From Flavobacterium sp. 1 (lineage in GTDB: Bacteria > Bacteroidota > Bacteroidia > Flavobacteriales > Flavobacteriaceae): a stretch of DNA of 64,000 nt. Each line of letters begins with the position of its first letter. Positions within the stretch are counted from its first letter, which is position 1. This document shows, piece after piece, positions 8,181 to 17,509 of the stretch. The position numbers and the translations under genes are program-made. The notes under the pieces were generated by a model. The model saw only the letters and a program-made list of their open reading frames with translations, was not told where the DNA came from and did no database searches. The stretch is taken from contig NZ_PGER01000001.1 in NCBI RefSeq assembly GCF_002797935.1, positions 2,480,001-2,544,000 on the forward strand, written 5' to 3'.

Positions 8181-9581
8181 ATGAGTACAACATTTATACA
8201 CGATAATTTTTTACTAGAAAATAAATACGCTGAAGAATTATACCACAACTATTCTAAAAATCAGCCTATTATTGATTATCACAATCACTTAAGTCCACAG
8301 TTTATTGCCGAAGATAAAATTTTTGACAATATTACTAATGTATGGATAAACGGAGATCACTACAAGTGGCGCGCTATGCGCACTTTGGGAATCAATGAAC
8401 AATTCATAACTGGAAATGGTTCTGACAAAGATAAATTTATCAATTGGGCAAAAACAGTTCCATATACAATGCGTAATCCTTTGTATCACTGGACGCATTT
8501 AGAATTAGCCCGCTATTTTGATATTACAGAATTATTAAATGAGAAATCAGCGGAATCAATTTACGAACAAGCTTCTGCAAAAATAAATTCTCCGGAATAC
8601 AGCACACGTAACTTGCTTAAAAAAGTAAATGCAGAATTTGTATGTACTACTGAAGATCCAATTGACAACTTAGAATACCATCAACAATTGACAAAAAGCG
8701 ACTTTACTACAAAAGTAAGCACTGCTTTTAGACCTGATAAAGCGATCTTAATTTCAAATGACGGCTACAACGATTATATTGACACATTAGGTCAAGTGGC
8801 TGGCGTTACTATAAATACTTATTCAGATTTATGTACGGCTTTAAGAAATAGAATTGACTATTTTGACAAAAACGGATGCAAATTATGTGACCATGGTTTA
8901 GATCAAGTTTACTTTGAAAACTATACTGAAAGCGAAGTAAATGCCATCTTCAAAAAGAAAAGAGAAAATGCAGCATTGAGTAACGAAGAAGCATTGAAAT
9001 TTCAAAGCGCCATATTGTTCTTTTTATTTGAAACGTACCACGAATTTGGATGGGTACAGCAACTTCACTTAGGTGCATTGAGAAACAACAATGCCCGTAT
9101 GCACCGTATCCTTGGACCTGATACGGGATGGGATTCTATCGGAGATTATCCGCAGGCTCAAAAACTATCTGGTTTCTTGAATGCTTTGGACAGTAAAGAT
9201 AAATTGGCAAAAACAATCATTTACAACTTAAATCCTGCCGACAACGAAGTGATGGCTACCATGATTGGGAATTTTAATGATGGAAGCGTTAGAGGAAAAG
9301 TACAATTTGGTTCCGGCTGGTGGTTTTTAGACCAAAAAGATGGAATGACCAAACAATTGAATGCTCTTTCGAATATGGGACTTATCAGTTGTTTTATTGG
9401 AATGCTGACGGATTCCAGAAGCTTTTTATCATTTCCAAGACATGAATATTTTAGACGTATCCTTTGTAATCTTTTAGGTGATGAAATTAAAAGAGGAGAA
9501 CTTCCAAATGACATTGAGTGGATAGGTAAAATGGTTTCAGACATTAGTTATAATAATGCCAAAGAATATTTCAAATTTTAA
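8181..9581 (+). CDS. uxaC: Glucuronate/galacturonate isomerase (UxaC)
   Basis: The 466-residue enzyme is a TIM-barrel metal-dependent isomerase that converts D-galacturonate to D-tagaturonate (and glucuronate to fructuronate). Family marks are the metal site IIDYHNHLSPQFIAED near residue 30, the segment WIWRA-like HYKWRAMRTLG, and the C-terminal LGMLTDSR-like IGMLTDSRSFLSFPRHEYFRR with conserved Asp-Ser-Arg. Length matches the family. It is placed in the kdu operon although it belongs to the saturated branch, so both branches are induced together. Confidence 0.95.
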   Translation: MSTTFIHDNFLLENKYAEELYHNYSKNQPIIDYHNHLSPQFIAEDKIFDNITNVWINGDHYKWRAMRTLGINEQFITGNGSDKDKFINWAKTVPYTMRNPLYHWTHLELARYFDITELLNEKSAESIYEQASAKINSPEYSTRNLLKKVNAEFVCTTEDPIDNLEYHQQLTKSDFTTKVSTAFRPDKAILISNDGYNDYIDTLGQVAGVTINTYSDLCTALRNRIDYFDKNGCKLCDHGLDQVYFENYTESEVNAIFKKKRENAALSNEEALKFQSAILFFLFETYHEFGWVQQLHLGALRNNNARMHRILGPDTGWDSIGDYPQAQKLSGFLNALDSKDKLAKTIIYNLNPADNEVMATMIGNFNDGSVRGKVQFGSGWWFLDQKDGMTKQLNALSNMGLISCFIGMLTDSRSFLSFPRHEYFRRILCNLLGDEIKRGELPNDIEWIGKMVSDISYNNAKEYFKF

Positions 9582-9585
9582 TACC

Positions 9586-10608
9586 ATGAATAAAGTAGTT
9601 TCATTCGGAGAAATCATGTTACGCCTTTCAACAGAAGGAAATTTACGTTTTGGCCAAGCCACAGCATTTGGGGCAACTTATGGCGGAGGCGAATTTAATG
9701 TTGCTGTTTCTTTGGCAAATTATGGTGTAAATACTGAGTTTGTAACACGATTACCTGAAAATGAGATTGGAACATGCGCATTAAGAGAAATGCGAAAAAT
9801 GAACGTAGAATCCAAAAACATCATTTTTGGAGGAGAACGTTTAGGAATTTATTTTCTTGAAACAGGAGCTGGAACACGAGGAAGCAATGTAGTTTATGAC
9901 CGTGCTCATAGCTCTATGGCAACTATTGAAAAAGGAAATATCGATTGGGAAAATGTACTAAAAGATGCTAACTGGTTTCACTGGAGCGGCATTACGGCCG
10001 CTATATCTGAGAGTTCAGCCGAGGCTTGTTTAGAAGCTATCAAAGTAGCTCATAAATTAGGATTAACCATATCATGTGATTTAAATTACAGATCAAAACT
10101 ATGGCAATATGGAAAAACTCCAAGCGAAGTTATGCCAGAATTACTGCAATACTGCAACGTAATTTTAGGAGATATTGATACTGCATATTTTATGTTAGGA
10201 AAAGCTAAAGTAAATCCAAACTATCAAGACGAAAAATCACTTCCTGTTTTATATACAGCCTTATTTGATTTACTGCCTAATTTAAAAACAGTTGCCACGA
10301 CATTACGTTATTCCGTAAGTGCTTCGCATCAAAGAATAGGCGGTGTACTATTTGACGGAAAAGCAATATATCAAGGAGCTGTAAAAGAAGTTACACCTGT
10401 TATTGATCGAGTTGGAAGCGGTGATGCCTTTATGGGAGGATTAATTTACGGTTTATTAGAATATCCAAATAATAGTCAAAAAGCATTAAACTTTGCAGTT
10501 GCAGCTTGCTGTTTAAAACATACCATTGCAGGAGATTACAACTTGGCAACCTTAAAAGAAGTACAAAACATGGCAGATGGTGATTCTGCCGGATTAGTAT
10601 CTAGATAA
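9586..10608 (+). CDS. kdgK: 2-dehydro-3-deoxygluconokinase (KdgK), PfkB family
   Basis: The PfkB-type sugar kinase phosphorylates KDG to KDPG. I take the ATG at 9586, five bases after the uxaC stop, because the protein then begins MNKVVSFGEIMLRLS as family members do. An upstream in-frame ATG at 9556 would overlap uxaC. The result is 340 residues. Marks: the N-terminal GEIMLRLS, the glycine-rich GATYGGGEFNVAVSLA, and the C-terminal catalytic motif RVGSGDAFMGGLIYG with the base Asp. Kinase family is certain; KDG specificity follows from the operon. Confidence 0.92.
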   Translation: MNKVVSFGEIMLRLSTEGNLRFGQATAFGATYGGGEFNVAVSLANYGVNTEFVTRLPENEIGTCALREMRKMNVESKNIIFGGERLGIYFLETGAGTRGSNVVYDRAHSSMATIEKGNIDWENVLKDANWFHWSGITAAISESSAEACLEAIKVAHKLGLTISCDLNYRSKLWQYGKTPSEVMPELLQYCNVILGDIDTAYFMLGKAKVNPNYQDEKSLPVLYTALFDLLPNLKTVATTLRYSVSASHQRIGGVLFDGKAIYQGAVKEVTPVIDRVGSGDAFMGGLIYGLLEYPNNSQKALNFAVAACCLKHTIAGDYNLATLKEVQNMADGDSAGLVSR

Positions 10609-10622
10609 AACATAAAATAGTT

Positions 10623-11294
10623 ATGGCAAAATATACAAGAATTGAAGTTGCAGCAGTAATGAAAGAAACAGGATTAGTTCCTTTATTTTATCATACTGAT
10701 GTATCATTAGCAAAAAAAGTGCTTAAAGCATGTTATGATGGCGGCGCCCGATTAATGGAATTTACCAGCAGAGGAGATTTTGCTTTTGAAATTTTTGGTG
10801 AACTTAATAAATATGCGATAGCAGAATTACCTGGAATGATTCTAGGAGTAGGATCTATTACAGATGCTGCCGCAGCTTCTCTTTATATGCAGTTAGGAGC
10901 AAATTTTATTGTTACTCCAGTTTTCAGAGAAGATATAGCTATTGCCTGCAACCGCAGAAAAGTATTGTGGTCACCCGGTTGTGCATCACTTACCGAAATT
11001 GCAAGAGCAGAAGAATTAGGTTGTGAGATTGTGAAACTTTTTCCTGGTGAAATTTATGGCCCTCAATTCATAAAAGGCGTAAAAGGACCTTGCCCTTGGA
11101 CAAGCATCATGCCTACGGGAGGAGTTACAACTGCCAAAGATAATCTAACAAGTTGGTTTGATGCAGGTGCGGTATGTGTAGGTATGGGTTCACAACTAAT
11201 TACTAACGAAATATTGAAAAACCAAGATGTGGTCTTATTGGAAGATATTGTTAGAAAAACGTTAGCTACAATTAAAGAAATTAGACAAAAATAA
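10623..11294 (+). CDS. kdgA: KDPG aldolase (bifunctional KHG/KDPG aldolase)
   Basis: This class I aldolase splits 2-keto-3-deoxy-6-phosphogluconate into pyruvate and glyceraldehyde-3-phosphate, the last step of uronate breakdown. The 223 residues include the active-site Glu46 and Arg50 (LMEFTSRG), the NFIVTPVF strand, the Schiff-base Lys138 (CEIVKLFPGE) and the phosphate loop MPTGGVTT. It ends the kdu operon, 14 bases after kdgK. Bacteroidota members carry a slightly longer N-terminus than E. coli Eda, as here. Confidence 0.94.
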   Translation: MAKYTRIEVAAVMKETGLVPLFYHTDVSLAKKVLKACYDGGARLMEFTSRGDFAFEIFGELNKYAIAELPGMILGVGSITDAAAASLYMQLGANFIVTPVFREDIAIACNRRKVLWSPGCASLTEIARAEELGCEIVKLFPGEIYGPQFIKGVKGPCPWTSIMPTGGVTTAKDNLTSWFDAGAVCVGMGSQLITNEILKNQDVVLLEDIVRKTLATIKEIRQK

Positions 11295-11307
11295 GGATTA
11301 CTTATAC

Positions 11308-11454
11308 ACCTTTCATAAGGTTTAAAAAGCTAAATAAGCGATTGAATACTAGAGGAAAAGAATTTAATCCCCAATCCTCATTAAAGGATTAAAAACTGAC
11401 ATTTAGAGCATTAGTCGCTTATTATTATAAATAAATATAAGGCTTAAACAAGCC
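11308..11454 (+). promoter_or_regulatory. Structured leader between kdgA and uxaB
   Basis: The 184-base gap holds four hairpin-forming segments in a row. acctt/aaggt occupies 11308-11321. An outer stem aataagcga/tcgcttatt (11333-11341 with 11415-11423) encloses an inner stem aatcct/aggatt (11373-11390). ggctt/aagcc occupies 11441-11454. No LacI-type operator is present. It may be a processing, attenuation or stability element that sets uxaBA levels relative to the kdu operon. No known riboswitch was recognised. Confidence 0.45.
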
Positions 11455-11478
11455 GATAAATAAATAGTAAAGGAAAAA

Positions 11479-12921
11479 ATGAAAAATTTAAATAGAAAAA
11501 ATTTAGGATTAGAAAAATTACAGCCTATTAAAGTAATTCAATTCGGAGAGGGGAATTTCCTAAGAGCATTCGTTGATTACGCTTTTCAAAGGCTTAATAA
11601 GGAAGTTGATTTAAATGCTGGAATTGCAATAGTTCAGCCATTGAAAGAGGGTATGATTAACATGATTAACAATCAAGATGGTCTTTACACTTTGTTTATG
11701 AATGGAATTAAAAAAGGTGAAAAGATTCAGGACATTGAGTTAATTTCAAATATTGTAAAATCTATAAATCCATATACTGATTTTGCAGATTATTTAGCGT
11801 TAGCAAGAGAAGAAGAACTTCAATTTATTGTTTCAAATACTACAGAAGCTGGAATTGAATTCATTGAAAGTGATACTCCAGACATGCAGCCACCAGTTTC
11901 ATTTCCTGCAAAATTGACTGTTTTGCTATATGAAAGATTCAAACATTTCAATGGAAATGCTTCCAAAGGATTGACTATTATCCCTTGTGAATTGATTGAT
12001 TATAACTCTGAGACTTTAAAAAAATATATTTTGCAATATTGTGATTTATGGAAGTTAGAGGACTCATTTAAAACTTGGGTATCAGAAGCTTGTACATATC
12101 ACAGTACATTGGTTGACAGAATCGTCCCTGGATATCCAAGAGCTGAGATTGAAGAATACAATAGCAAATTAGATTATCAGGATAATTTAATTGTTGCCGC
12201 AGAACCATTCTTCCTTTGGGCTATTGAAGGCGGCGATGATTTGAAACAAAAATTACCTTTCCACAAAACGGATTTGAATGTGAAGATTGTTGACGATATA
12301 CGTCCTTACAAAATGATTAAAGTTCGTATTTTGAATGGTGCACATACAGCAATGGTTCCTATTTCACTTTTGTACGGAAACAAATTAGTAATGGAAACCG
12401 TTAACGGAGATTTCACTGGAAAATTTGTAAACGGCGTTATTAATGAAATTAGCGGTACGCTTGATATGGACAAAAATGAAATCCTTGCCTATACTGAAGA
12501 AGTAATGGATCGATTTAAAAATCCATTTATCAAACATGCACTTGCTGATATTGCTTTAAATTCTATATCAAAATTCAAAGTAAGAGTTTTACCAAGTTTG
12601 TTAGGACATTATAATGCTAATAAAACGGTTCCTACTAATTTAACTTTCTCATTAGCCTGTTTAATCCAATTCTACAAAGGAACTTGGAATAATGAAGCAT
12701 TACCTGTAAAAGATACTCCAGAATTAGTTGAAGCATTTAAAAATGCTTGGCAATTAGGATCTTTAGATTTAATTGTAAATACAATCTTAGCGAACACAGA
12801 GTTTTGGGGTGAAGATTTAACAAAAATTAACGGTTTATCAGAAGCTATAATAGTAGCTTTGAATGAAATAGAAGCCAACGGAATTGAAAAAGGATTCAAT
12901 AATTTCAGTTCACAATTCTAA
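11479..12921 (+). CDS. uxaB: Tagaturonate reductase (altronate oxidoreductase, UxaB)
   Basis: This member of the mannitol dehydrogenase-like family reduces tagaturonate to altronate with NADH. The 480 residues start with the characteristic nucleotide-binding stretch VIQFGEGNFLRAFVDYAFQ. They continue with VSNTTEAGI and VDRIVPGYPRAEI, and the catalytic segment around KMIKVRILNGAHTAMVP (Lys, Asn and His as in the family). Length is close to E. coli UxaB (about 480). It pairs with uxaA 27 bases downstream. Fructuronate reductase (UxuB) is the alternative, but the adjacent UxaA-type dehydratase favours UxaB. Confidence 0.93.
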   Translation: MKNLNRKNLGLEKLQPIKVIQFGEGNFLRAFVDYAFQRLNKEVDLNAGIAIVQPLKEGMINMINNQDGLYTLFMNGIKKGEKIQDIELISNIVKSINPYTDFADYLALAREEELQFIVSNTTEAGIEFIESDTPDMQPPVSFPAKLTVLLYERFKHFNGNASKGLTIIPCELIDYNSETLKKYILQYCDLWKLEDSFKTWVSEACTYHSTLVDRIVPGYPRAEIEEYNSKLDYQDNLIVAAEPFFLWAIEGGDDLKQKLPFHKTDLNVKIVDDIRPYKMIKVRILNGAHTAMVPISLLYGNKLVMETVNGDFTGKFVNGVINEISGTLDMDKNEILAYTEEVMDRFKNPFIKHALADIALNSISKFKVRVLPSLLGHYNANKTVPTNLTFSLACLIQFYKGTWNNEALPVKDTPELVEAFKNAWQLGSLDLIVNTILANTEFWGEDLTKINGLSEAIIVALNEIEANGIEKGFNNFSSQF

Positions 12922-12948
12922 TTTAGAATTTTCTAAAAAATCAGTATC

Positions 12949-14565
12949 ATGCAAAAGAAATTAATAAAAGTAAATCCATCTGATAATGTTGCTGTAGCAT
13001 TAGTTAATCTAGTTGCTGGAGAAGTTATCAATTTTGAAGGTGAAGACATCACCATCGAAACTGATGTGAAAATGAAACATAAAATTGCGATGTATCCTTT
13101 TGAAACAGGAGAACGCATTATTATGTATGGTGTTTTGGTAGGTAAAGCGAGTGCTCCAATTGCAAAAGGCGGACTGCTTTCTACTGAAAATGTAAAACAC
13201 GAAAGTGCAAAGGTAACTGCTAAAACCGAATCTATAGGTTGGACAGTTCCTAATGTTGATAAATGGAAAGACAGAACCTTCAATGGATACCAAAGAACAG
13301 ACGGGCAAGTAGGAACAGAAAATGTTTGGTTGTTTTTTCCATTGGTTTTTTGTGAAAACAGAAACATAGAAATCTTAAAAGGTATTTTTGAAAAAGAATT
13401 ATCTAAACCTAAAGAAAACGATTACCAATTGTTGCTTCGTTCTTTGGTAAATACTGAAAAAGGTGCTGAAGATGTTGTTGCAAAATCAAACGAAGTAGAT
13501 TTGTTTGAAAATATTGAAGTAAAATTCATCCAACATCAAGGTGGTTGTGGCGGCATTCGTCAGGATTCACACTCTTTGGCTAAGCTTTTGGCTGGATACG
13601 TAAACAATCCAAACGTGGCTGGTGCTACTGTTTTGAGTTTAGGCTGTCAAAACTTGCAAATATCTATTTTCCAAGACGCTATGAAGGCGATTAATCCAAA
13701 CAGTGATAAACCTGTTTTGATTTACGACCAACAACAAATTGGAACTATCGAAGAAATGTTGAGTACCGTAGTAAAAGATTCTTTCGCCGCTATCAAAGAA
13801 GCCAATAAAATTAAAAGAACTCCTACTCCATTATCAAAATTAAGAATTGGTTTAGAGTGTGGTGGTTCTGATGGATTTTCAGGTATTTCTGCTAACCCAA
13901 CATTAGGTGTTTTGTCTGATAAATTGGTTGCTTTAGGAGGAACTACAATTCTTTCTGAATTCCCAGAATTATGTGGTGTAGAACAGGAGTTGGTAAACCG
14001 TTGTGTGGATGATAAAGACGGTAAACGTTTCTTAGAATTAATGCAATGGTACGAAAAAACAGTTGTGGATGCAGGTTCTGGATTTGACATGAATCCATCT
14101 CCAGGTAACATTAAAGACGGTTTGATTACTGATGCCATGAAATCGGCAGGTGCTGCCAAAAAAGGAGGAACTTCACCAATCGTAGGCGTTTACGATTATG
14201 GAGAATATATCAATGAACCAGGTTTTACATTGTTATGTACTCCTGGAAATGACGTAGAATGCACAACAGCAATGGTAGGTTCTGGAGCGAATATGGTATT
14301 ATTTACAACAGGTTTAGGAACTCCAACAGGAAATCCAATTGCTCCGGTTGTAAAAATATCTTCAAACACTCAATTGGCTACAAAAATGTCTGATATTATA
14401 GATATTGACACTGGTGGAATTATCACAGGTGAAAAATCAATCAATGAAATGGCGGACGAAATGCTGGAATTTATTATCAATGTAGCTAGTGGTGATATCA
14501 AAACTAAAGCGGCTATTTTAAATCAAAATGATTTTATTCCTTGGAAAAGAGGAGTATCATTATAA
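12949..14565 (+). CDS. uxaA: Altronate dehydratase (UxaA)
   Basis: The iron-dependent dehydratase converts altronate to KDG. The 538-residue single chain joins the N-terminal SAF domain (about 1-80, IKVNPSDNVAVALVNLVAGE) and the large C-terminal domain. The latter carries the conserved cysteines in QHQGGCGGIRQDS, LSLGCQNLQ and GLECGGSDGFSGISANP, and CTPGNDVECTTAMVGSG. Length is close to full-length UxaA, somewhat longer than E. coli (about 495). It closes the saturated uronate branch and is followed by a strong shared terminator. Confidence 0.94.
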   Translation: MQKKLIKVNPSDNVAVALVNLVAGEVINFEGEDITIETDVKMKHKIAMYPFETGERIIMYGVLVGKASAPIAKGGLLSTENVKHESAKVTAKTESIGWTVPNVDKWKDRTFNGYQRTDGQVGTENVWLFFPLVFCENRNIEILKGIFEKELSKPKENDYQLLLRSLVNTEKGAEDVVAKSNEVDLFENIEVKFIQHQGGCGGIRQDSHSLAKLLAGYVNNPNVAGATVLSLGCQNLQISIFQDAMKAINPNSDKPVLIYDQQQIGTIEEMLSTVVKDSFAAIKEANKIKRTPTPLSKLRIGLECGGSDGFSGISANPTLGVLSDKLVALGGTTILSEFPELCGVEQELVNRCVDDKDGKRFLELMQWYEKTVVDAGSGFDMNPSPGNIKDGLITDAMKSAGAAKKGGTSPIVGVYDYGEYINEPGFTLLCTPGNDVECTTAMVGSGANMVLFTTGLGTPTGNPIAPVVKISSNTQLATKMSDIIDIDTGGIITGEKSINEMADEMLEFIINVASGDIKTKAAILNQNDFIPWKRGVSL

Positions 14566-14600
14566 TATCGAAGAAAGTTTTTTAGATTATTTTGTTCAAA

Positions 14601-14636
14601 AAAAAGCTGTTAGAATTCATTTTCTAACAGCTTTTT
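14601..14636. terminator. Bidirectional terminator between uxaA and the LacI-type gene
   Basis: Perfect arms aaaaagctgttagaa (14601-14615) and ttctaacagcttttt (14622-14636) with a short loop lie between convergent genes. T-runs follow on both strands, so it can stop uxaA from the left and the regulator gene from the right. Confidence 0.85.
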
Positions 14637-14679
14637 GATTTTTAAACGACCTTACTCAGGTTAAACAATGTCTTACTAA

Positions 14680-15705
14680 TTATTTTATTCTAGTAGATGA
14701 TTTTCGGATATGCAGTGTAGGAGTAAGCACCACTTTCTTTTCAATTTTTATATTATCCGTATTTTGTATTTGTTCCAAAAAAACTTTTGCAGCCATTTTT
14801 CCCATCTCCAGCGGTGATTGGTCAACGGATGAAATAGATAATTCCATAAAACGTGTAAAAGGCTCATTACCAAAACCAAAAACACAAAAATCTTCAGGGA
14901 TCTTCACTCCTCTTTCTTTCAGTTCCTGAATAGCTCCTAACGCTGCAAAATCACTTGAAGAGAAAATTCCGTCTGGTGGAGGATTTAAGCTCAACAATCT
15001 TTCAACAGCCTGTCTTCCTGCATCAACATTACTTTTAGTCTGAAAAACATAGTTTTCATTACATGCTAAACCGCTGTCAAGTAATGCCTTTTTATATCCT
15101 TTATTTCTGTTTTCAAAAATTTCCAGTGATTGATCTCCTGTCAAATGAGCAATACGCTGACAACCTTGCTCAATAAGATTCTTTGTCGCCAGATAACCGC
15201 CTTCAAAGTCATTAATAGTTACAGAGCTAACGCCTTGCATTTCTTTCTTTCTGTCGAAAAAGATTAAAGGCACATTTTTATTCACTACATTTTTTATTAC
15301 ATAGTCATTTTCTTCTGAAACATTTGATATAGACATCAAAATTCCATCAACTTGTGCATTCAATAACGTAGTAATATTTTCAGACTGTCTTGTTTCGTCT
15401 TCATTAGTCTGACAAATAATAACATGGTAGCCTTCTGGGTTCAATTCCTCTTCAATCCCTCTAATTACAGAAGCAAAAAAATTACTGTCAATACGCGGCA
15501 CAATAACACCTACATTATTGCTTTTGCCTGAGCGAAGAGATTGTGCCAGCCTGTTTTGTTTATAATTCATTTTAGCAGCAGTTTCTAATACCAGTTTTCT
15601 GGTAACTTCACTGATTTTCGGATTGTTATTCAAAGCCCTTGAAACAGTCGCAGCCGTTATGTCAAGAGCTTTTGCAATATCGTAGATTGTTGTTTTTTGA
15701 TCCAT
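14680..15705 (-). CDS. LacI-family transcriptional regulator of the pectin/uronate genes
   Basis: The regulator has an N-terminal helix-turn-helix (TIYDIAKALDITAATVSRAL), the hinge AQSLRSGKSN, and a periplasmic-binding-protein-like effector domain of type I. I choose the start at 15705 (MDQKTTIYDIAK, 341 residues), because LacI proteins begin just before the HTH. An upstream in-frame ATG at 15759 would add 18 hydrophobic residues unlike the family. The gene is flanked by the uxa and GH28 genes. Four copies of a LacI-type palindrome with central CG stand at the starts of the surrounding operons and before this gene, so it is very likely their repressor and autoregulated. The inducer is probably a uronate intermediate such as KDG (inference). 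Confidence 0.9.
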   Translation of the reverse strand: MDQKTTIYDIAKALDITAATVSRALNNNPKISEVTRKLVLETAAKMNYKQNRLAQSLRSGKSNNVGVIVPRIDSNFFASVIRGIEEELNPEGYHVIICQTNEDETRQSENITTLLNAQVDGILMSISNVSEENDYVIKNVVNKNVPLIFFDRKKEMQGVSSVTINDFEGGYLATKNLIEQGCQRIAHLTGDQSLEIFENRNKGYKKALLDSGLACNENYVFQTKSNVDAGRQAVERLLSLNPPPDGIFSSSDFAALGAIQELKERGVKIPEDFCVFGFGNEPFTRFMELSISSVDQSPLEMGKMAAKVFLEQIQNTDNIKIEKKVVLTPTLHIRKSSTRIK

Positions 15706-15770
15706 TCTGGAATTAAGATATACAATTATTTCGGTAAAAATAAATAAAAAATTCAACAAAAAGCGATTAA

Positions 15771-15784
15771 TGTTATCGATTGCA
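15771..15784 (-). promoter_or_regulatory. LacI-type operator upstream of the regulator gene
   Basis: The sequence TGTTATCGATTGCA on the plus strand shares the ATCGATT core with the three other operators and differs from the perfect palindrome at two positions. It lies 66 bases upstream of the chosen lacI start. This indicates autoregulation. The divergent GH28 promoter, 170 bases away, has its own operator. Confidence 0.65.
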
Positions 15785-15924
15785 TAAAAATTAATTTATT
15801 CCATAATTTTTGTTTTCAAAGCAGGGTACTAATCTTAAAAAAAACACAAAAGCATATATAAAACTAACAATATATTAAAAATATCACGATTTAATTTTAT
15901 TTATACTTTTTTTTTAGACTTTTT

Positions 15925-15969
15925 TTTGTTTATATAAAAATTATATGTAGGTTTGTGTAATCGATTGCA
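15925..15969 (+). promoter_or_regulatory. GH28-susCD operon promoter with LacI-type operator
   Basis: A textbook Bacteroidota promoter: -33 TTTG (15925-15928), a 19-base spacer and -7 TAGGTTTG (15948-15955). The operator TGTAATCGATTGCA (15956-15969) abuts the -7 element and should block initiation when the regulator is bound. The GH28 ATG follows 32 bases later. Confidence 0.85.
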
Positions 15970-16001
15970 TAATTGCATTTACACATTCAAAATAAAGCAC
16001 A

Positions 16002-17453
16002 ATGAAGCTATTCTATACGTACACCATTTTGAAAAAAAACACAAGTAAAATGACTGCTATTAATTTTGCCTGTGCCTTATTAGTGGGGTTTTCCGTTTTT
16101 TCGCAAGGCAACAATCAATCAAAAGAGCAATGGAAAAAAATGCAGTCTATTATTAAGTCAGTTAAATACCCAAGCTTTCCAAATAAAACTTATAATATAC
16201 TTCACTATGGCGCACAATCAAATATTACAGTTGATAACACTGAAGCAATAACAAAAGCGATTCAAGAATGCAGCAAAAATGGAGGTGGCATAGTATTGGT
16301 TCCAAAAGGAAAATACCTCTCTCATGCAATTCATTTAGAAAACAATGTAAATTTTCATTTAGATAAAGATGCCGAAATTCTTTTCAGTACAAATCCAAAA
16401 GATTATTATCCATTAGTTCATACTTCTTTTGAAGGAACCGAATTTATGAACTACTCCCCTTTAGTTTATGCCTATCAAAAAAATAATGTAGCCATAACTG
16501 GAGAAGGAACTTTAAACGGCCAGGCAAACAATGAAAACTGGTGGCCATGGTGTAACAGCGAACAATATGGATGGAAAAAGGGAACTCCTTCTCAAACAGA
16601 TCCTCTCAATCGATTGCGTTTAGTAGAAATGGCTGAAAACAATATCCCTGTTTCTGAAAGAATATTTGGAGAAGGCCATTATTTGAGACCCAATTTTGTA
16701 GAATTTTTTGAATGCAAAAATATCCTTATACAGAATATCAATATCATTAACGCCCCTTTTTGGGTTATACATCCTATCAAATCAGAGAACTTAATCGTAG
16801 ATGGCGTCAATATCAATAGCCATGGGCCAAACAATGACGGCTGCGACCCTGAGTATTCTAAAAATGTAATTATCAAAAACTGCACATTCAATACGGGAGA
16901 CGATTGTATTGCGATAAAATCAGGACGTGATGCTGACGGAAGAAGAGTCGCTATGAAAAGTGAAAATATAATTGTCCAAAACTGCAACATGTTCGATGGT
17001 CATGGCGGCGTAACAATTGGAAGCGAAATTTCTGGTGGCGTAAGCAATGTATATGTAGAAAACTGCAAGATGGACAGTCCAAATTTAGATATCGCCATTC
17101 GTTTAAAAACTAATTCAAAAAGAGGAGGGTTAATAGAAAACTTTTATGTTAGAAACATAGAGGTGGGACAAGTTAAAGAAGCCGTATTAAAAATAGATAT
17201 GTTTTATAATGTGCATGGCAATCAAAACGGAACCTTTATCCCTAGAATAGAAAACATCTATCTGGAAAATGTAAAAGTAAAAAACGGCGGAAAGTATAGC
17301 ATATTGGCAAAAGGGTATAAAGAATCCCCTATCAAAAACATCACTTTTAAAGATGTAATTATCGAAAATGTAAAACAGCCTTACTCAGTCGAAAACGTAA
17401 TTAATTTCAAATTTATTAACACTTATATCAATGGAAAATTAATGAAAGACTAA
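16002..17453 (+). CDS. GH28 polygalacturonase, secreted
   Basis: The 483-residue pectin-cutting hydrolase has a right-handed beta-helix. A signal peptide is predicted (lysines, then INFACALLVGFSVFSQG, cleavage near residue 36). I keep the first ATG because the later Met17 would leave a signal without positive charge. All GH28 motifs are present: NNDGCDPEYS, GDDCIAIKSG, FDGHGGVTIGSE and IRLKTNSKRGG. It should act on homogalacturonan oligomers, probably in the periplasm and probably exo-acting by resemblance to TM0437-type enzymes. First gene after the LacI-type operator; susC follows after 56 bases. Confidence 0.92.
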   Translation: MKLFYTYTILKKNTSKMTAINFACALLVGFSVFSQGNNQSKEQWKKMQSIIKSVKYPSFPNKTYNILHYGAQSNITVDNTEAITKAIQECSKNGGGIVLVPKGKYLSHAIHLENNVNFHLDKDAEILFSTNPKDYYPLVHTSFEGTEFMNYSPLVYAYQKNNVAITGEGTLNGQANNENWWPWCNSEQYGWKKGTPSQTDPLNRLRLVEMAENNIPVSERIFGEGHYLRPNFVEFFECKNILIQNINIINAPFWVIHPIKSENLIVDGVNINSHGPNNDGCDPEYSKNVIIKNCTFNTGDDCIAIKSGRDADGRRVAMKSENIIVQNCNMFDGHGGVTIGSEISGGVSNVYVENCKMDSPNLDIAIRLKTNSKRGGLIENFYVRNIEVGQVKEAVLKIDMFYNVHGNQNGTFIPRIENIYLENVKVKNGGKYSILAKGYKESPIKNITFKDVIIENVKQPYSVENVINFKFINTYINGKLMKD

Positions 17454-17509
17454 AAAACCAAAAAAATTAAAGCCAAAAAACCAATCAATTAATCATTAAA
17501 AAAAAATTT

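Noticed and set aside
15706..15759. 18-residue N-terminal extension of the LacI-type regulator
   Set aside because: LacI proteins begin a few residues before the helix-turn-helix; the extension is hydrophobic and not family-like.
16608..16617. AATCGATTGC inside the first GH28 gene as a further LacI operator
   Set aside because: It shares the core, but the outer bases T and A of the palindrome are lost. It lies inside a coding sequence with no promoter, so it is probably chance.
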